Program-made: the position numbers and the translations under genes
Part shown: positions 17,294-26,136 of the stretch, in pieces
Numbering within the stretch: the stretch's first letter is position 1
How the letters are laid out: every line of letters begins with the position of its first letter
Notes under the pieces: model-generated
Databases searched by the model: none
What the model was told of the DNA's origin: nothing
Seen by the model: the letters and a program-made list of their open reading frames with translations, nothing else
Source of the DNA: Pseudomonas sp. GM21
GTDB taxonomy: Bacteria > Pseudomonadota > Gammaproteobacteria > Pseudomonadales > Pseudomonadaceae
Reading direction: 5' to 3'
Length of the DNA: 57,752 bases
Assembly (NCBI RefSeq): GCF_000282215.1
Contig: NZ_AKJS01000109.1
Coordinates: 1 to 57,752, forward strand

Positions 17294-17319
17294 AATAATT
17301 GCCTTGTTGCGTAATTATT
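17294..17319. promoter_or_regulatory. AT-rich dyad upstream of lpxO
   Basis: AATAATT (17294-17300) faces AATTATT (17313-17319) in an otherwise GC-rich region between cysK and the lpxO-like gene. It could be an operator for the downstream gene. The arrangement is suggestive only, and no known regulator consensus was recognised. Confidence 0.3.
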
Positions 17320-17430
17320 GCTGAGTGTTGTTTCGCACTGATTTTCCCTGGGGCGGGCATGTGGGTGATCGCCGGCTGCCACTTCGGATAAAGGGTGCTG
17401 AGCGATGAAGCTATTCTCAAGGAGTCGTAG

Positions 17431-18369
17431 ATGAGCTTTACCATTGCCGCGAAAGCGTCGTTGTTGCTGCTGTTTCTCGGCAGCACACTCTTTGTCCATT
17501 TGCGTGGCAAGGCGCGATTGCCGGTTTTGCGGCAATTCGTCAATCACTCGGCATTGTTCGCCCCCTATAACGCCTTGATGTACCTGTTCTCCGGGGTGCC
17601 GTCCAAACCCTATCTGGACCGCAGCAAGTTTCCGGAGCTGGACGTGCTCAAGGACAATTGGCAAGTCATCCGCGACGAAGCCATGCACTTGTTCGACGAG
17701 GGATATATCCGCGCTGCCGAGAGGAACAATGACGCCGGTTTCGGTTCGTTTTTCAAAAAAGGCTGGAAGCGTTTTTACCTCAAGTGGTACGACAAGCCGC
17801 TGCCTTCGGCAGTAGCCCTATGCCCTAAAACCGTGGCGCTGGTGAGCAGCATTCCCAATGTCAAAGGGGCGATGTTCGCGTTACTGCCGGGTGGCAGCCA
17901 CCTCAATCCGCATCGTGATCCGTTTGGCGGTTCACTTCGTTATCATTTGGGGTTGTCGACCCCCAACTCCGATGATTGCCGCATCTTTGTTGACGGGCAG
18001 GTATACGCCTGGCGCGATGGTGAAGACGTAATGTTCGATGAGACCTACGTGCACTGGGTCAAGAACGAAACCGAACAGACCCGGGTAATCCTGTTTTGTG
18101 ACATCGAACGCCCATTGAGCAGCCGCGTCTTGACCCACATCAACCGCAGCATCAGCGGTTTTCTGGGTCGCGCCACAGCCACTCAAAACCTTGATGATGA
18201 ACGCGTCGGCGGGATTAATCGGGCGTATGCCTTGAGCAAGAACTCCAGCGACAAGGTCAGTGGGGTGGTTAAACAGTGGAAGCGTCGTCATCCCAAGGCT
18301 TACCGCGTGATGCGGCCGGTGTTGGCGGTGGTGGTGCTGGCGTTGTTGGGGTATTGGTTGTTTGGGTGA
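17431..18369 (+). CDS. lpxO: LpxO-type lipid A hydroxylase
   Basis: This 312-residue protein belongs to the aspartyl/asparaginyl beta-hydroxylase family. The iron ligands are visible: His161 and Asp163 in NPHRDPFGG, and His208 in YVHWVKNE. Arg in EQTRVILFCDIERP would bind 2-oxoglutarate. An N-terminal hydrophobic segment (8-22) and a C-terminal one (about 291-311) anchor it in the inner membrane. LpxO enzymes add a 2-hydroxyl to the secondary laurate of lipid A. Pseudomonas carries several paralogues, so the exact acyl target is not certain. A good intrinsic terminator follows. Confidence 0.88.
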   Translation: MSFTIAAKASLLLLFLGSTLFVHLRGKARLPVLRQFVNHSALFAPYNALMYLFSGVPSKPYLDRSKFPELDVLKDNWQVIRDEAMHLFDEGYIRAAERNNDAGFGSFFKKGWKRFYLKWYDKPLPSAVALCPKTVALVSSIPNVKGAMFALLPGGSHLNPHRDPFGGSLRYHLGLSTPNSDDCRIFVDGQVYAWRDGEDVMFDETYVHWVKNETEQTRVILFCDIERPLSSRVLTHINRSISGFLGRATATQNLDDERVGGINRAYALSKNSSDKVSGVVKQWKRRHPKAYRVMRPVLAVVVLALLGYWLFG

Positions 18370-18387
18370 AACTCGTCAAGAAATGAC

Positions 18388-18412
18388 AAACCGCTCCTTG
18401 GAGCGGTTTTTT
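18388..18412 (+). terminator. Rho-independent terminator after lpxO
   Basis: A stem of AACCGCTCC and GGAGCGGTT with a short loop is followed by six T residues, 18 bases after the lpxO stop. This is a textbook intrinsic terminator. Confidence 0.9.
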
Positions 18413-18422
18413 ATCGCCGACT

Positions 18423-18623
18423 TTACGGACTCCCGGCGAGCAGGCTAGGTTCTTCGCCTTCGATGCCCGTTGCAATTAGCTGCAGAATTCGGCGCTCACT
18501 GGCTGTCAGCACTACAGCACCCTGTTTTCTTTCAGGTGTGGATGAGCGTTTTCTTGTGGGGGATTTCTTAATTACTTTACCCATCTTCCCTCCGTTATTG
18601 GTTACATATTGAACAATTTTCAA
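18423..18623 (-). CDS. Small basic protein with LuxR-like fragment
   Basis: This 66-residue frame starts in the stop of the upstream GNAT gene (ATGA overlap), which argues for real translation. Its middle is strongly basic (KVIKKSPTRKRSSTPERK). The following LTASERRILQLIATG reads like the first helix of a LuxR/GerE helix-turn-helix, but the recognition helix is missing and the protein ends 13 residues later. It may be a decayed regulator or a small partner of the acetyltransferase. It is too short for a confident family call. Confidence 0.45.
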   Translation of the reverse strand: MKIVQYVTNNGGKMGKVIKKSPTRKRSSTPERKQGAVVLTASERRILQLIATGIEGEEPSLLAGSP

Positions 18624-19165
18624 GATACTAGGCTCCCTACGGCTTTGACAAGTCGACGCTCTGCATCGAAGTAAAAGCCGAATTGTTGGTAGATAGAAAT
18701 TGCACCTTTCAACGGCTCCTGTACTTCGATGAACTTGCTGCCAATAATTTTGGCGTACTGTTCAACGACCAAAATGGCCAACGGTGCAATACGTTTTTTT
18801 AGAGGATGAGCCTCTCTGGGCAATCCCTCCAATCGCACGATGCGGATTCTTTGCCGACTGTTGTTGGGATTTGCGAAACACAGTCCGCACAGTCGTTCAT
18901 CAAACCAGATGGCCAGGTCCAGAGCCAAAGGCTCACTCGATTTCCATCCAACCACTTCATTCCATGCAAAGTGTGGATCTTGCCAAAGCTCCCAGGCTTT
19001 CAGTGCCTGCGCGTTGATCGCTTCAAATCGCACTTTCGACAAATCGAGATCTGTTGGCCCAACCAGCTCAAGCTCGTGTTGCAGTTGAGCAGTTTTGAGG
19101 CCTGCCAGCGTCCTGGCCCTTGATCGATACAACTGATACCGCAGACACGTCCGTTCCCTTGGCAT
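18620..19165 (-). CDS. GNAT-like acetyltransferase, orphan
   Basis: This is about 181 residues from the ATG at 19165, which has a weak AGAGA upstream. The C-terminal half looks like the GNAT acyl-CoA fold: a strand pair around LALDLAIWFDERLCGLCFA, then IRIVRLEG, a helix PLAILVVEQYAKIIG and the terminal QQFGFYFD, which resembles the usual YxxxGF end. The N-terminal 35 residues are unusual (Arg-rich). Another open frame of about 69 residues (19068-19277, minus) overlaps this region, so a frameshift or a different start is possible. No substrate can be proposed. It is translationally coupled to the small basic protein. Confidence 0.55.
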   Translation of the reverse strand: MPRERTCLRYQLYRSRARTLAGLKTAQLQHELELVGPTDLDLSKVRFEAINAQALKAWELWQDPHFAWNEVVGWKSSEPLALDLAIWFDERLCGLCFANPNNSRQRIRIVRLEGLPREAHPLKKRIAPLAILVVEQYAKIIGSKFIEVQEPLKGAISIYQQFGFYFDAERRLVKAVGSLVS

Positions 19166-19342
19166 GTGATCTCTTGCATTCCATGTCCCCCAACGCGGGT
19201 GATTCCCTTTCACTCAGCGTAAGCAGCATTTGTCTGGCTGTCGTTACTGGCCCTTTGTCCAAGTCATTGCAATCCATGTCACCCGCTGGCTGTAGTCGGC
19301 GCGTTACCCCATCACGTGCGGGAATCAGTGCTCCGGACCTGG

Positions 19343-20284
19343 TTATTTGGCCAACGCATGCTCTGCCCGCACCGAATTCATGAACGCCTGCATCGCCGAC
19401 GATTGAATGCGATGGCGCCGGGTGATCAGTCCATAGGGGGGCAGCCGCGCTTCGAACTTGATCGGCAAGATGGCCAGCAAATCCCGCCCTGGATAGTCTT
19501 CCACCACCGACACCGGGGTGACGCCGAGCATGTCGGTCTGCTGCACCAGTGAAAGCAGGGTCATGATCGAGGTGGTTTCGACGATGCTGTTGGGGATGTC
19601 GACCCGCGCGTTGTGGAACACCTGATTGATGATGGCGCGCATCGGGCTTGGATGTTGTTGCAAAACCCAGGTCATATGCTGCAGTTCCGCCCAGCTCAGT
19701 TGCTTCTCCTGCGCCAGTGGATTTTTCGCACCGGCGATCACGCACAGGGCTTCTTCACCGAGGCTGTCAAACAGCAACTCTTCAGCCCGCGCACCGACCG
19801 GAATCCGCCCCAGCACGATATCCAGTTGATCTTGCAACAGCGCTTGCACCAACACGTCGCTGGTGTCGACCTGAATGCTCATGGACAACCGGGGATGGCT
19901 TTGTTTCAACGTTGCGATGGTGCGGGTCAGCAGCCCCGAAGCCAGTGCCGGAATCGCACCGACCGCGACCCGGCCGAGGTTGCCGGATTCCAGAGCCACC
20001 AGTTCTTCACGCATGCCGCTGAGTTCAGCGAACACCATGCGCGCGTAGTAAATGGCGGTTTCCCCGAACGGGGTAGCGCGCATGCCTCGAGGCAGGCGTT
20101 CGAAGAGTTCGACACCGAGCAAGTCCTCGGCTTCGTGGAGCATTTTGGTCGCCGCCGGTTGGGTCATGCCGATGTGGTCGGCGGCGCGGCGCAACGAGCC
20201 GAATTCCTGTAATGCCAGCATCAGCCGCAGTTGGCGCAGACGCAGTCGACTGTGGATCACATTGGCAGCAGGAATTCGGGTCAT
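19343..20284 (-). CDS. LysR-type regulator of the tct module
   Basis: This 313-residue LysR protein has its helix-turn-helix at about residues 10-70 (LRLMLALQEFGSLRRAADHIGMTQPAATKMLHEAE) followed by an effector domain with VAVGAIPALASGLL. I chose the ATG at 20284 (MTRIPAAN). An upstream in-frame ATG at 20347 would add a Cys-rich leader unlike other LysR proteins. It lies 70 bp after tctA on the same strand and probably shares or follows that transcript. Its likely targets are the tctCBA and MFS/amidohydrolase/pdxA promoters in the 363-bp divergent region at 23484-23846. The inducer is unknown. Confidence 0.88.
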   Translation of the reverse strand: MTRIPAANVIHSRLRLRQLRLMLALQEFGSLRRAADHIGMTQPAATKMLHEAEDLLGVELFERLPRGMRATPFGETAIYYARMVFAELSGMREELVALESGNLGRVAVGAIPALASGLLTRTIATLKQSHPRLSMSIQVDTSDVLVQALLQDQLDIVLGRIPVGARAEELLFDSLGEEALCVIAGAKNPLAQEKQLSWAELQHMTWVLQQHPSPMRAIINQVFHNARVDIPNSIVETTSIMTLLSLVQQTDMLGVTPVSVVEDYPGRDLLAILPIKFEARLPPYGLITRRHRIQSSAMQAFMNSVRAEHALAK

Positions 20285-20354
20285 GGGCCGTGGCTCGCAA
20301 GAAAGTCTGCGGCAAGCCTGACAACAAATGTCAGGCGTTGCCAGCATTGCCGTG

Positions 20355-21884
20355 TCACAGCACCGATTTGGTTTTGCCGACGTGGGGTTTACGCAGGCCC
20401 ATCAGGGTTCCCAGTGCCTTGGAAATCAGCGGCCAAAACAACATCAGCAGCGCCGCCGTGGTCAGGCTGCCCACAAGCGGGTTCGACCAGAAGATCCCCA
20501 AATGGCCGTCGGAGAACAGCATCGACTGCCGGAACGCGTCTTCAGCTTTGTCGCCCAACACCGCCGCCAATACCAGCGGTGCAATCGGGTAGCCGAGTTT
20601 CTTGAACAGATAACCCAGCGCGCCGAAGCCCAGCATCAGCACCACGTCGAAGAACGAGTTGTGCACCGAGTAGGCACCGATGGCGCAGACCATGATGATG
20701 ATCGGCGCAATGATCGAGAACGGAATGCGCAGGATCGAGGCAAACAGCGGCACAGTGGCCAACACCACGAACAGGCTGACGACGTTGCCCAAGTACATGC
20801 TGGCGATCAGGCCCCAGACAAAATCATGCTGCTCGACGAACAGCGTCGGGCCAGGGTGCAGACCCCAGATCATCAGGCCGCCAAGCATCACCGCCGCCGT
20901 TGCCGAGCCGGGAATGCCCAGGGTCAGCATCGGCAGCAAGGCGCTGGTACCGGCAGCGTGGTCGGCGGTTTCCGGAGCGATCACGCCTTCCAGTTCACCC
21001 TTGCCGAAGTTCTCGCGGTTCTTCGAGAAACGCCGCGCCAGGCTGTAGCTCATGAACGAGGCCGCAGTCGGGCCGCCGGGGGTGATACCCATCCAGCAAC
21101 CGACCAGCGTGCTGCGCACAATCGTCCACCAGTAACGCGGCAACTTGGCCCAGGTGCGCAGGATCACCATCGGTGTGATGCGTGCATGTTCGCCGCGAAA
21201 CACCAGGCCTTCCTCGACGGTGCAGAGGATTTCGCCGATGCCGAACAGGCCGATCACCGCCACTTCGAAGCTGATACCGGTCATCAAGATCGGCTGGTCG
21301 AAGGTCAGGCGCAGGTTGCCCGAGACCGTGTCCATGCCGACCGCCGCCATGGCAAAGCCAATCATCATCGCCACCACGGTTTTCAGCGGTGGGTTCTTGC
21401 TCATGCCGATGAAGGTACAGAACGCCAACAGGTACACGGCGAAGAACTCCGGCGAACTGAACGACATGGCGAACGCGGCAATTTTTGTCGACAGAAACGT
21501 CAGCAACAGTACCCCGGCCAGTGCGCCAATCAGTGCCGAACTGAAGGCGGCCGTCAGCGCCTCGGCGGCGCGACCTTCGCGCGCCATCGGGTAGCCGTCG
21601 AACGTCGTCGCCACCGATGAGGGCTCACCGGGGATGTTGAACAGAATCGAGGTGATCGAGCCGCCGAACAGCGCGCCCCAATACATGCACGACAGCAGAA
21701 TGATCGCCGACACCGGCGACATGGTGAACGTCAGCGGCAGCAGCAACGCCACGCCATTGGGAGCGCCGAGGCCAGGCAGCACGCCGACCAGAATGCCCAG
21801 CAGCACGCCGATCACCATCAGGCCGATATGGCCCGGGGTCAGGATCAGGTTCATGCCTTGCAGCAGGGAATCGAACTCGCTCAT
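20355..21884 (-). CDS. Tripartite tricarboxylate transporter, large permease TctA
   Basis: This 509-residue protein has about 11-12 membrane segments and the TctA signatures GVLPGLGAPNGVALLLP near the N-terminus and GITPGGPTAASFMSY in the middle. It is the large permease of a tripartite tricarboxylate transporter, working with a small subunit (TctB) and a periplasmic binding protein (TctC). I chose the ATG at 21884, which overlaps the tctB stop by 4 bases. The ion-driven substrate is a carboxylate; TctA itself does not reveal which one. Confidence 0.93.
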   Translation of the reverse strand: MSEFDSLLQGMNLILTPGHIGLMVIGVLLGILVGVLPGLGAPNGVALLLPLTFTMSPVSAIILLSCMYWGALFGGSITSILFNIPGEPSSVATTFDGYPMAREGRAAEALTAAFSSALIGALAGVLLLTFLSTKIAAFAMSFSSPEFFAVYLLAFCTFIGMSKNPPLKTVVAMMIGFAMAAVGMDTVSGNLRLTFDQPILMTGISFEVAVIGLFGIGEILCTVEEGLVFRGEHARITPMVILRTWAKLPRYWWTIVRSTLVGCWMGITPGGPTAASFMSYSLARRFSKNRENFGKGELEGVIAPETADHAAGTSALLPMLTLGIPGSATAAVMLGGLMIWGLHPGPTLFVEQHDFVWGLIASMYLGNVVSLFVVLATVPLFASILRIPFSIIAPIIIMVCAIGAYSVHNSFFDVVLMLGFGALGYLFKKLGYPIAPLVLAAVLGDKAEDAFRQSMLFSDGHLGIFWSNPLVGSLTTAALLMLFWPLISKALGTLMGLRKPHVGKTKSVL

Positions 21885-22414
21885 TTGAAATTTCTCCCGG
21901 CCAGGGCAATCCAGTCGCCCATCGGGCCGGCATCCAGCGGGACCTTGAACCACAGCGCGAAAATCAGGTAGCTGGCGAGCACGGCGCCAAGCGATACCGT
22001 ACCAATCATCCACTTGCCGTAGGGTTTGACGCGGGCCTTGTCACGCCACATGAACCAGGCGATGAAACAGGCCGAGGCTACGTAGATACCGGTGAAGGGC
22101 ATGGCGCCGACAAACAGCGCAATCGGGATGAACACCGACATCACCTGTTTGAAGGCGCTGCGGCTGACGAAGGAAACGCTCAGGGCTTGCCAGCGCACGA
22201 GGGTCAATACGCCGTTGCCGACACTGGCGGCACTTAACAGCAGGCCAATATAAAAGGGGAAGTAACCCGGCTCGGGGCCGGAATCGCCCCAGCCGATACC
22301 TTGTTCGACGCTGCCGAACATCACCACCGCGCCGATCAGCGTGGTGAAGAGTGTCAGACCGAGTTCGACCCAGCGGGTGCCGACCAGTGCCGGTGAATCC
22401 GTAGAATGGGACAT
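21881..22414 (-). CDS. Tripartite tricarboxylate transporter, small permease TctB
   Basis: This 177-residue protein has four or five hydrophobic segments, including one with GSGPEPGYFPFYIG-like spacing (WGDSGPEPGYFPFYIGLLL), typical of TctB. It pairs with TctA in the inner membrane. The ATG at 22414 has GGAGGTG 7 bases upstream, so I reject a longer upstream start. Its stop overlaps the tctA start by 4 bases. Gene order tctC-tctB-tctA, all on the minus strand, is the standard one. Confidence 0.9.
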   Translation of the reverse strand: MSHSTDSPALVGTRWVELGLTLFTTLIGAVVMFGSVEQGIGWGDSGPEPGYFPFYIGLLLSAASVGNGVLTLVRWQALSVSFVSRSAFKQVMSVFIPIALFVGAMPFTGIYVASACFIAWFMWRDKARVKPYGKWMIGTVSLGAVLASYLIFALWFKVPLDAGPMGDWIALAGRNFK

Positions 22415-22466
22415 CAAAACACCTCCAGAGGTGACGGCCGCGCGCGTGCGGACGGCCGTAGGCAAC

Positions 22467-23483
22467 TCAGTTTTTTAGCCAGCCGGCTTCTTTGAACACC
22501 GGCGTTACGCGGGCGGTGTCTTTCTCAATGTAGGCGGTCAGCGGCTCGCCTTCGAGGAAGGTCGGCACCAGCGCGTTCTGTTTGACGTAAGCCTTGAACT
22601 CCGGCGTCTCGGTGACTTTGCGCATCAGCTCGACGTAGAACGCGCGCTGCTCGGCGGTGACATCGCCTGGCATGAACACGGTGCGCGGGAAGCGGTACTG
22701 ATCGATGCCCAGGCCTTGTTCGTGGCAGGTCGGCACGTCCGCCCAGGATTTATCACCGGCGACCTTCTCGGTGTAGCTCATGCGCTCCTTACTGAAGACG
22801 CAGAGCGGCTCGACCTGGTCGCCACGCCATTGGCTGATGCTTTCGCTGGGATTGTTGACGTTGGCGGCGATGTGTTTGCCGGCCAGTTGGGTCGCGGCTT
22901 CACTGCCGCTCTTGAACGGGATGTACACCAGTTTGCTGTCATTGGTCTGGTTCAACAGCAGGGTCAGGGTCTGGTCGACATCCTTGGACTGGCTGCCACC
23001 CATGCGCAGGTTCGACGGGTCAGCCTTGACCGCTGCGTAGAAGCCTTTGGCGTCCTTCCAGGGGGCGTCTTTGTAGCTCCAGAGAATGAAGTCATCTTCG
23101 GCCACGGCGGCCACGGGTGTCAGTTCCTGCCATTGGTAGCCGAGCTTGGACACCAGCGGCAACAGGTAGATGTTGTTGGTGCCGATCACCAGTTTTTCCG
23201 GATCGCCCTTGTTCATTTTCAGGTCGAGAAAAGCTTCGGCGCCATTGCCGCCGCCCTTGTTAAGGACGATGGTATTCACATCGAGAAACTTGTGGGTGGT
23301 GATGATCGACTGGATCAGGCGACCGAGTTGGTCGGTACCGCCACCGGGGCCACCCGCGACGACGATTTCGACATTCTTGTCCGGCTGCCAGGCGGCATTG
23401 GCAAGAGCGGGAAGGGCGCCAGCGGCGACCAGCGTGCAGCCGAGAAACAGACGGGAGGTGCGACGGACGAATGCATTTCGCAT
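22467..23483 (-). CDS. Tripartite tricarboxylate transporter binding protein TctC
   Basis: This 338-residue periplasmic binding protein has a clear signal peptide ending near residue 30 (ALPALANA). The Bug/TctC family features are the early VVAGGPGGGTDQLGR loop, which holds a carboxylate, and the LVIGTNN segment. Family members bind citrate, aromatic dicarboxylates, nicotinate and others. The ligand here is likely the compound degraded by the divergent amidohydrolase/PdxA genes. It is the first gene of tctCBA. The promoter must lie in the 363-bp gap upstream. Confidence 0.9.
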   Translation of the reverse strand: MRNAFVRRTSRLFLGCTLVAAGALPALANAAWQPDKNVEIVVAGGPGGGTDQLGRLIQSIITTHKFLDVNTIVLNKGGGNGAEAFLDLKMNKGDPEKLVIGTNNIYLLPLVSKLGYQWQELTPVAAVAEDDFILWSYKDAPWKDAKGFYAAVKADPSNLRMGGSQSKDVDQTLTLLLNQTNDSKLVYIPFKSGSEAATQLAGKHIAANVNNPSESISQWRGDQVEPLCVFSKERMSYTEKVAGDKSWADVPTCHEQGLGIDQYRFPRTVFMPGDVTAEQRAFYVELMRKVTETPEFKAYVKQNALVPTFLEGEPLTAYIEKDTARVTPVFKEAGWLKN

Positions 23484-23846
23484 GATGGAATGGCCTCGTT
23501 TTTGTATTTGTTATGAGTGACTTGTCGGAGCGGGAAAGCTGCAAGCCTGCCCTGAGTGTGGGAAGCCTCCGGCCCCACGTCTAGTCAAAACAATACATAC
23601 ACCGATAGCCTGGGGTTATAGCACTTGTCCTTGAACGTGGCGTTTATCGCCCAAGGCTTTGCGCCAGAGCCTTTTTCGAGAAAAGTCGAAAAGGCGATAC
23701 CCATTGAAAGCTGCCTGAAAGCAGGGCATGCCATAACTCAAGGCTATCGCCTGATTTCAAGTTTTGATTAGACGGTTATCACTGAGCCTTCGATAGTGCT
23801 TACCAATGTTGTCACCACAAAAAAATAATAAACCGAGGTACGCACC
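23484..23846. promoter_or_regulatory. Divergent control region between tctC and the MFS gene
   Basis: This gene-free stretch carries the promoters for both halves of the module. Related short motifs recur: CGATAGCC (23603-23610), TTATCGCC (23645-23652), AGGCGATA (23692-23699), GGCTATCGCCT (23742-23752) and CGATAG (23791-23796). The inverted AGGCGATA/TATCGCCT pair is the clearest. These may be binding sites of the LysR protein encoded at 19343. The region is more AT-rich than its surroundings near 23760-23840. Confidence 0.45.
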
Positions 23847-25187
23847 ATGGCTCGTCCCAGTGCTTCCCTGCATCTGCCCGGCGCAGGTGTTCAATCACCG
23901 GCAGCGGCAACTCCGCTGACCGGTACCGCCAAAGCCAGCAGCGTGCGCTGGCGGATCTTCGCGATCGTCTTTGCGTTGACCATGGTCAACCTGATCGATC
24001 GGGTGTCGTTATCGATTGCGATGCCAACCATCGCCCATGAGTTTTCCCTGACCCCGAGCCTGCAAGGGCTGATCCTCAGCAGCTTCTTCTGGGCGTATGC
24101 GCTGTTGCAGATTCCCGGCGGCTGGTTGATCGACCGTTTTGGTCCGCGTCGGGTGATCAGTTGGTCCACCGGTTTATGGGGCACGTTCCAGGTACTGGCG
24201 GCGTTTGCCACGGGCGGCTTGTCATTGTTGTTTGCCAGGGTGGCGTTAGGCGCCGCCGAAGCGCCGCTGTTTCCTTCGGGGGGCAAGCTGATTTCCCTGT
24301 GGCTGGCACCGAGCGAGCGCAGCCGCGGCGCGGTGCTGATGGACAGTGGCAGCCCCTTGGGAGTGGCACTGGGCGGGTTGATCATTGCGTATCTGATCGC
24401 TTCGCTGGATTCGTGGCGTCTGGCGTTCGTGATCGCAGGCATCGCGACATTGGTGCTGGCCTGGGTGGCGCGGCGTTATCTGCGCGATGACCCGGCCACG
24501 CATCCGCAAGTGAATAGCCAGGAGCTGGAAAAGATCAACGCCGGGCGTGCCACGCCGGCTGCCGAAGCCGCGCGTGCGCCGGTCAAGGGGCTGGGGATTG
24601 CGGCCCGTTCACTGACGGGTTTGCTGATTGGTCGCGCCAGTTGGGCGATGGTCTATTTCGGTTTGCTGACCTGGGGCCCGAGTTATTTGGCGCAGGCACG
24701 AGGCTTCGACATCAAAGGCATTGGCGCGGCGACGTTCGTGATTTTCATCTGCGGCGCACTGGGTTCGTTGACCGGTGGTTTTCTCTGCGACGGTCTGATC
24801 CGTAAAGGCGTAAGCCGGGGTGTGGCGGTCAAGAGCCTGCTGGCGTTTTCCGGTGTGGTGGCGCTCGGTGCATTCCTGTTGCTGCCGACCCTGAACGATC
24901 CTTTTGCGGCCGTGGCGTTGTTGGCCATGACCGCGTTTTTTCTGATGTGGGGCAGCCTCTACTGGAGCTTCCCGGCGTTGCTGGCAGCACCGGCGCGGGT
25001 CGGTTTGATCGGCGGCGTGATGAACATGGCCGGCAGTACCGGCGGCATTGTGGTGCCGATTCTGGTGGGCATCATTGTGCAAATGGCCGGTGGCTTTGCG
25101 CCGGTACTGGGCTTCTTCGCGGCGTGCTCGGCCGTCTTCGTGTTGGCCACATTGTTTATCAGCCTGGATGAGGTGCGTCATGCCTGA
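23847..25187 (+). CDS. MFS transporter, anion:cation symporter type
   Basis: This 446-residue, 12-TM carrier has NLIDRVSLSIAMPTI in TM1, DRFGPRRVI in loop 2-3 and a GAAEAPLFPSGGKLI segment, all typical of the ACS branch (glucarate, phthalate, hexuronate carriers). A hydrophilic N-terminal extension of about 30 residues precedes TM1. It overlaps the amidohydrolase gene by 8 bases and is the first gene of the right-hand operon. With the tct system on the left the locus has two separate uptake systems for, presumably, the same or related acids. Confidence 0.87.
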   Translation: MARPSASLHLPGAGVQSPAAATPLTGTAKASSVRWRIFAIVFALTMVNLIDRVSLSIAMPTIAHEFSLTPSLQGLILSSFFWAYALLQIPGGWLIDRFGPRRVISWSTGLWGTFQVLAAFATGGLSLLFARVALGAAEAPLFPSGGKLISLWLAPSERSRGAVLMDSGSPLGVALGGLIIAYLIASLDSWRLAFVIAGIATLVLAWVARRYLRDDPATHPQVNSQELEKINAGRATPAAEAARAPVKGLGIAARSLTGLLIGRASWAMVYFGLLTWGPSYLAQARGFDIKGIGAATFVIFICGALGSLTGGFLCDGLIRKGVSRGVAVKSLLAFSGVVALGAFLLLPTLNDPFAAVALLAMTAFFLMWGSLYWSFPALLAAPARVGLIGGVMNMAGSTGGIVVPILVGIIVQMAGGFAPVLGFFAACSAVFVLATLFISLDEVRHA

Positions 25188-26136
25188 GTTGTGGAACGGC
25201 CCCATCGTAGATGCCCATCACCATTTCTGGGACCCCTCGATCAACGACCATCCGTGGCTCGCGCCCGAGGCCAACATCCCGTTCCGCTACGGTGATTACA
25301 GCGCGATCAAACGGCGCTATTTTCCCGATGATTACTTCGCCGATACCGGCTCCCATAACGTCGTGCAAACGGTGTACGTCGAGACCGAATGGAACCCGCA
25401 AGACCCCATCGGCGAAACCCGATTCATCGAGGGGTTGGCCGCTCGCTACGGCGTGCCGAACGCCATCGTCGCCCAAGCCTGGCTCGACCACCCGGACGCC
25501 ATGGCGGTGCTGACCGAGCAAGCGAGTTTCAAGTGTGTGCGCAGCGTGCGCCACAAACCCGGTGGCCCGACCACACCTGAGCAGGTGGGGCACACCCGCA
25601 GCCTGATGAGCAACGAACACTGGCGCCGCAGTTACGCCGCGCTCGAAGGCCTGGGCCTGCATTTCGATTTGCAGACGCCCTGGTGGAACCTGCACGAAGC
25701 CGAACGCCTGGCCCGCGACTTTCCCGGCACCACGCTGATTCTCAACCACACAGGTTTGCCCAACGACCGCAGTGCCGAAGGCCTGGCAGGTTGGCGCCTG
25801 GCGATGGTGCGGCTGGCACAGTGGCCGAACGTGCGGGTGAAGATTTCCGGCCTGGGGCAGGGAGGTCAACGCTGGCGGGCCAAAGACAATGCCTGGATCG
25901 TGCGCGAAGTCATCGCCATGTTTGGCAGCGACCGGGCGATGTTCGCCAGCAACTTTCCCGTGGACAGCCTGTGCGGCTCGTTCGACGACATCTACAGCGG
26001 TTTCAAATCCATCGTTGCCGATCTTCCCAGTGCCGATCAGCAACGGCTTTTCTACAGCAACGCGCAGCAAGTCTATCGCTGCGAGCCCTGCGCCATTGAC
26101 CGGACAAGGCCCGAACCCTTGAGGAGTGAAGCATGA
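25180..26136 (+). CDS. Amidohydrolase-2 family lactonase-like hydrolase
   Basis: This 318-residue TIM-barrel protein is of the amidohydrolase-2 (PF04909-type) family. Metal ligands are suggested by DAHHHFWDP (residues 11-18), His in ILNHTGLP, and Asp in SNFPVDSLCG. The family includes L-fuconolactonase, 2-pyrone-4,6-dicarboxylate lactonase and 4-sulfomuconolactonase, so hydrolysis of a lactone or ring-derived intermediate is the best guess. I chose the ATG at 25180, since the HHHFWD motif sits near the N-terminus in homologues. It overlaps the pdxA-like gene by 4 bases. Confidence 0.8.
   Translation: MPELWNGPIVDAHHHFWDPSINDHPWLAPEANIPFRYGDYSAIKRRYFPDDYFADTGSHNVVQTVYVETEWNPQDPIGETRFIEGLAARYGVPNAIVAQAWLDHPDAMAVLTEQASFKCVRSVRHKPGGPTTPEQVGHTRSLMSNEHWRRSYAALEGLGLHFDLQTPWWNLHEAERLARDFPGTTLILNHTGLPNDRSAEGLAGWRLAMVRLAQWPNVRVKISGLGQGGQRWRAKDNAWIVREVIAMFGSDRAMFASNFPVDSLCGSFDDIYSGFKSIVADLPSADQQRLFYSNAQQVYRCEPCAIDRTRPEPLRSEA

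Noticed and set aside
18423..19277. Prophage or integrative element remnant
   Set aside because: No integrase, tRNA or attachment-site-like direct repeats flank the orphan GNAT pair, so transfer is possible but not shown.
20328..21620. 430-codon frame opposite tctA
   Set aside because: His/Arg/Gln-rich shadow of a membrane-protein gene.
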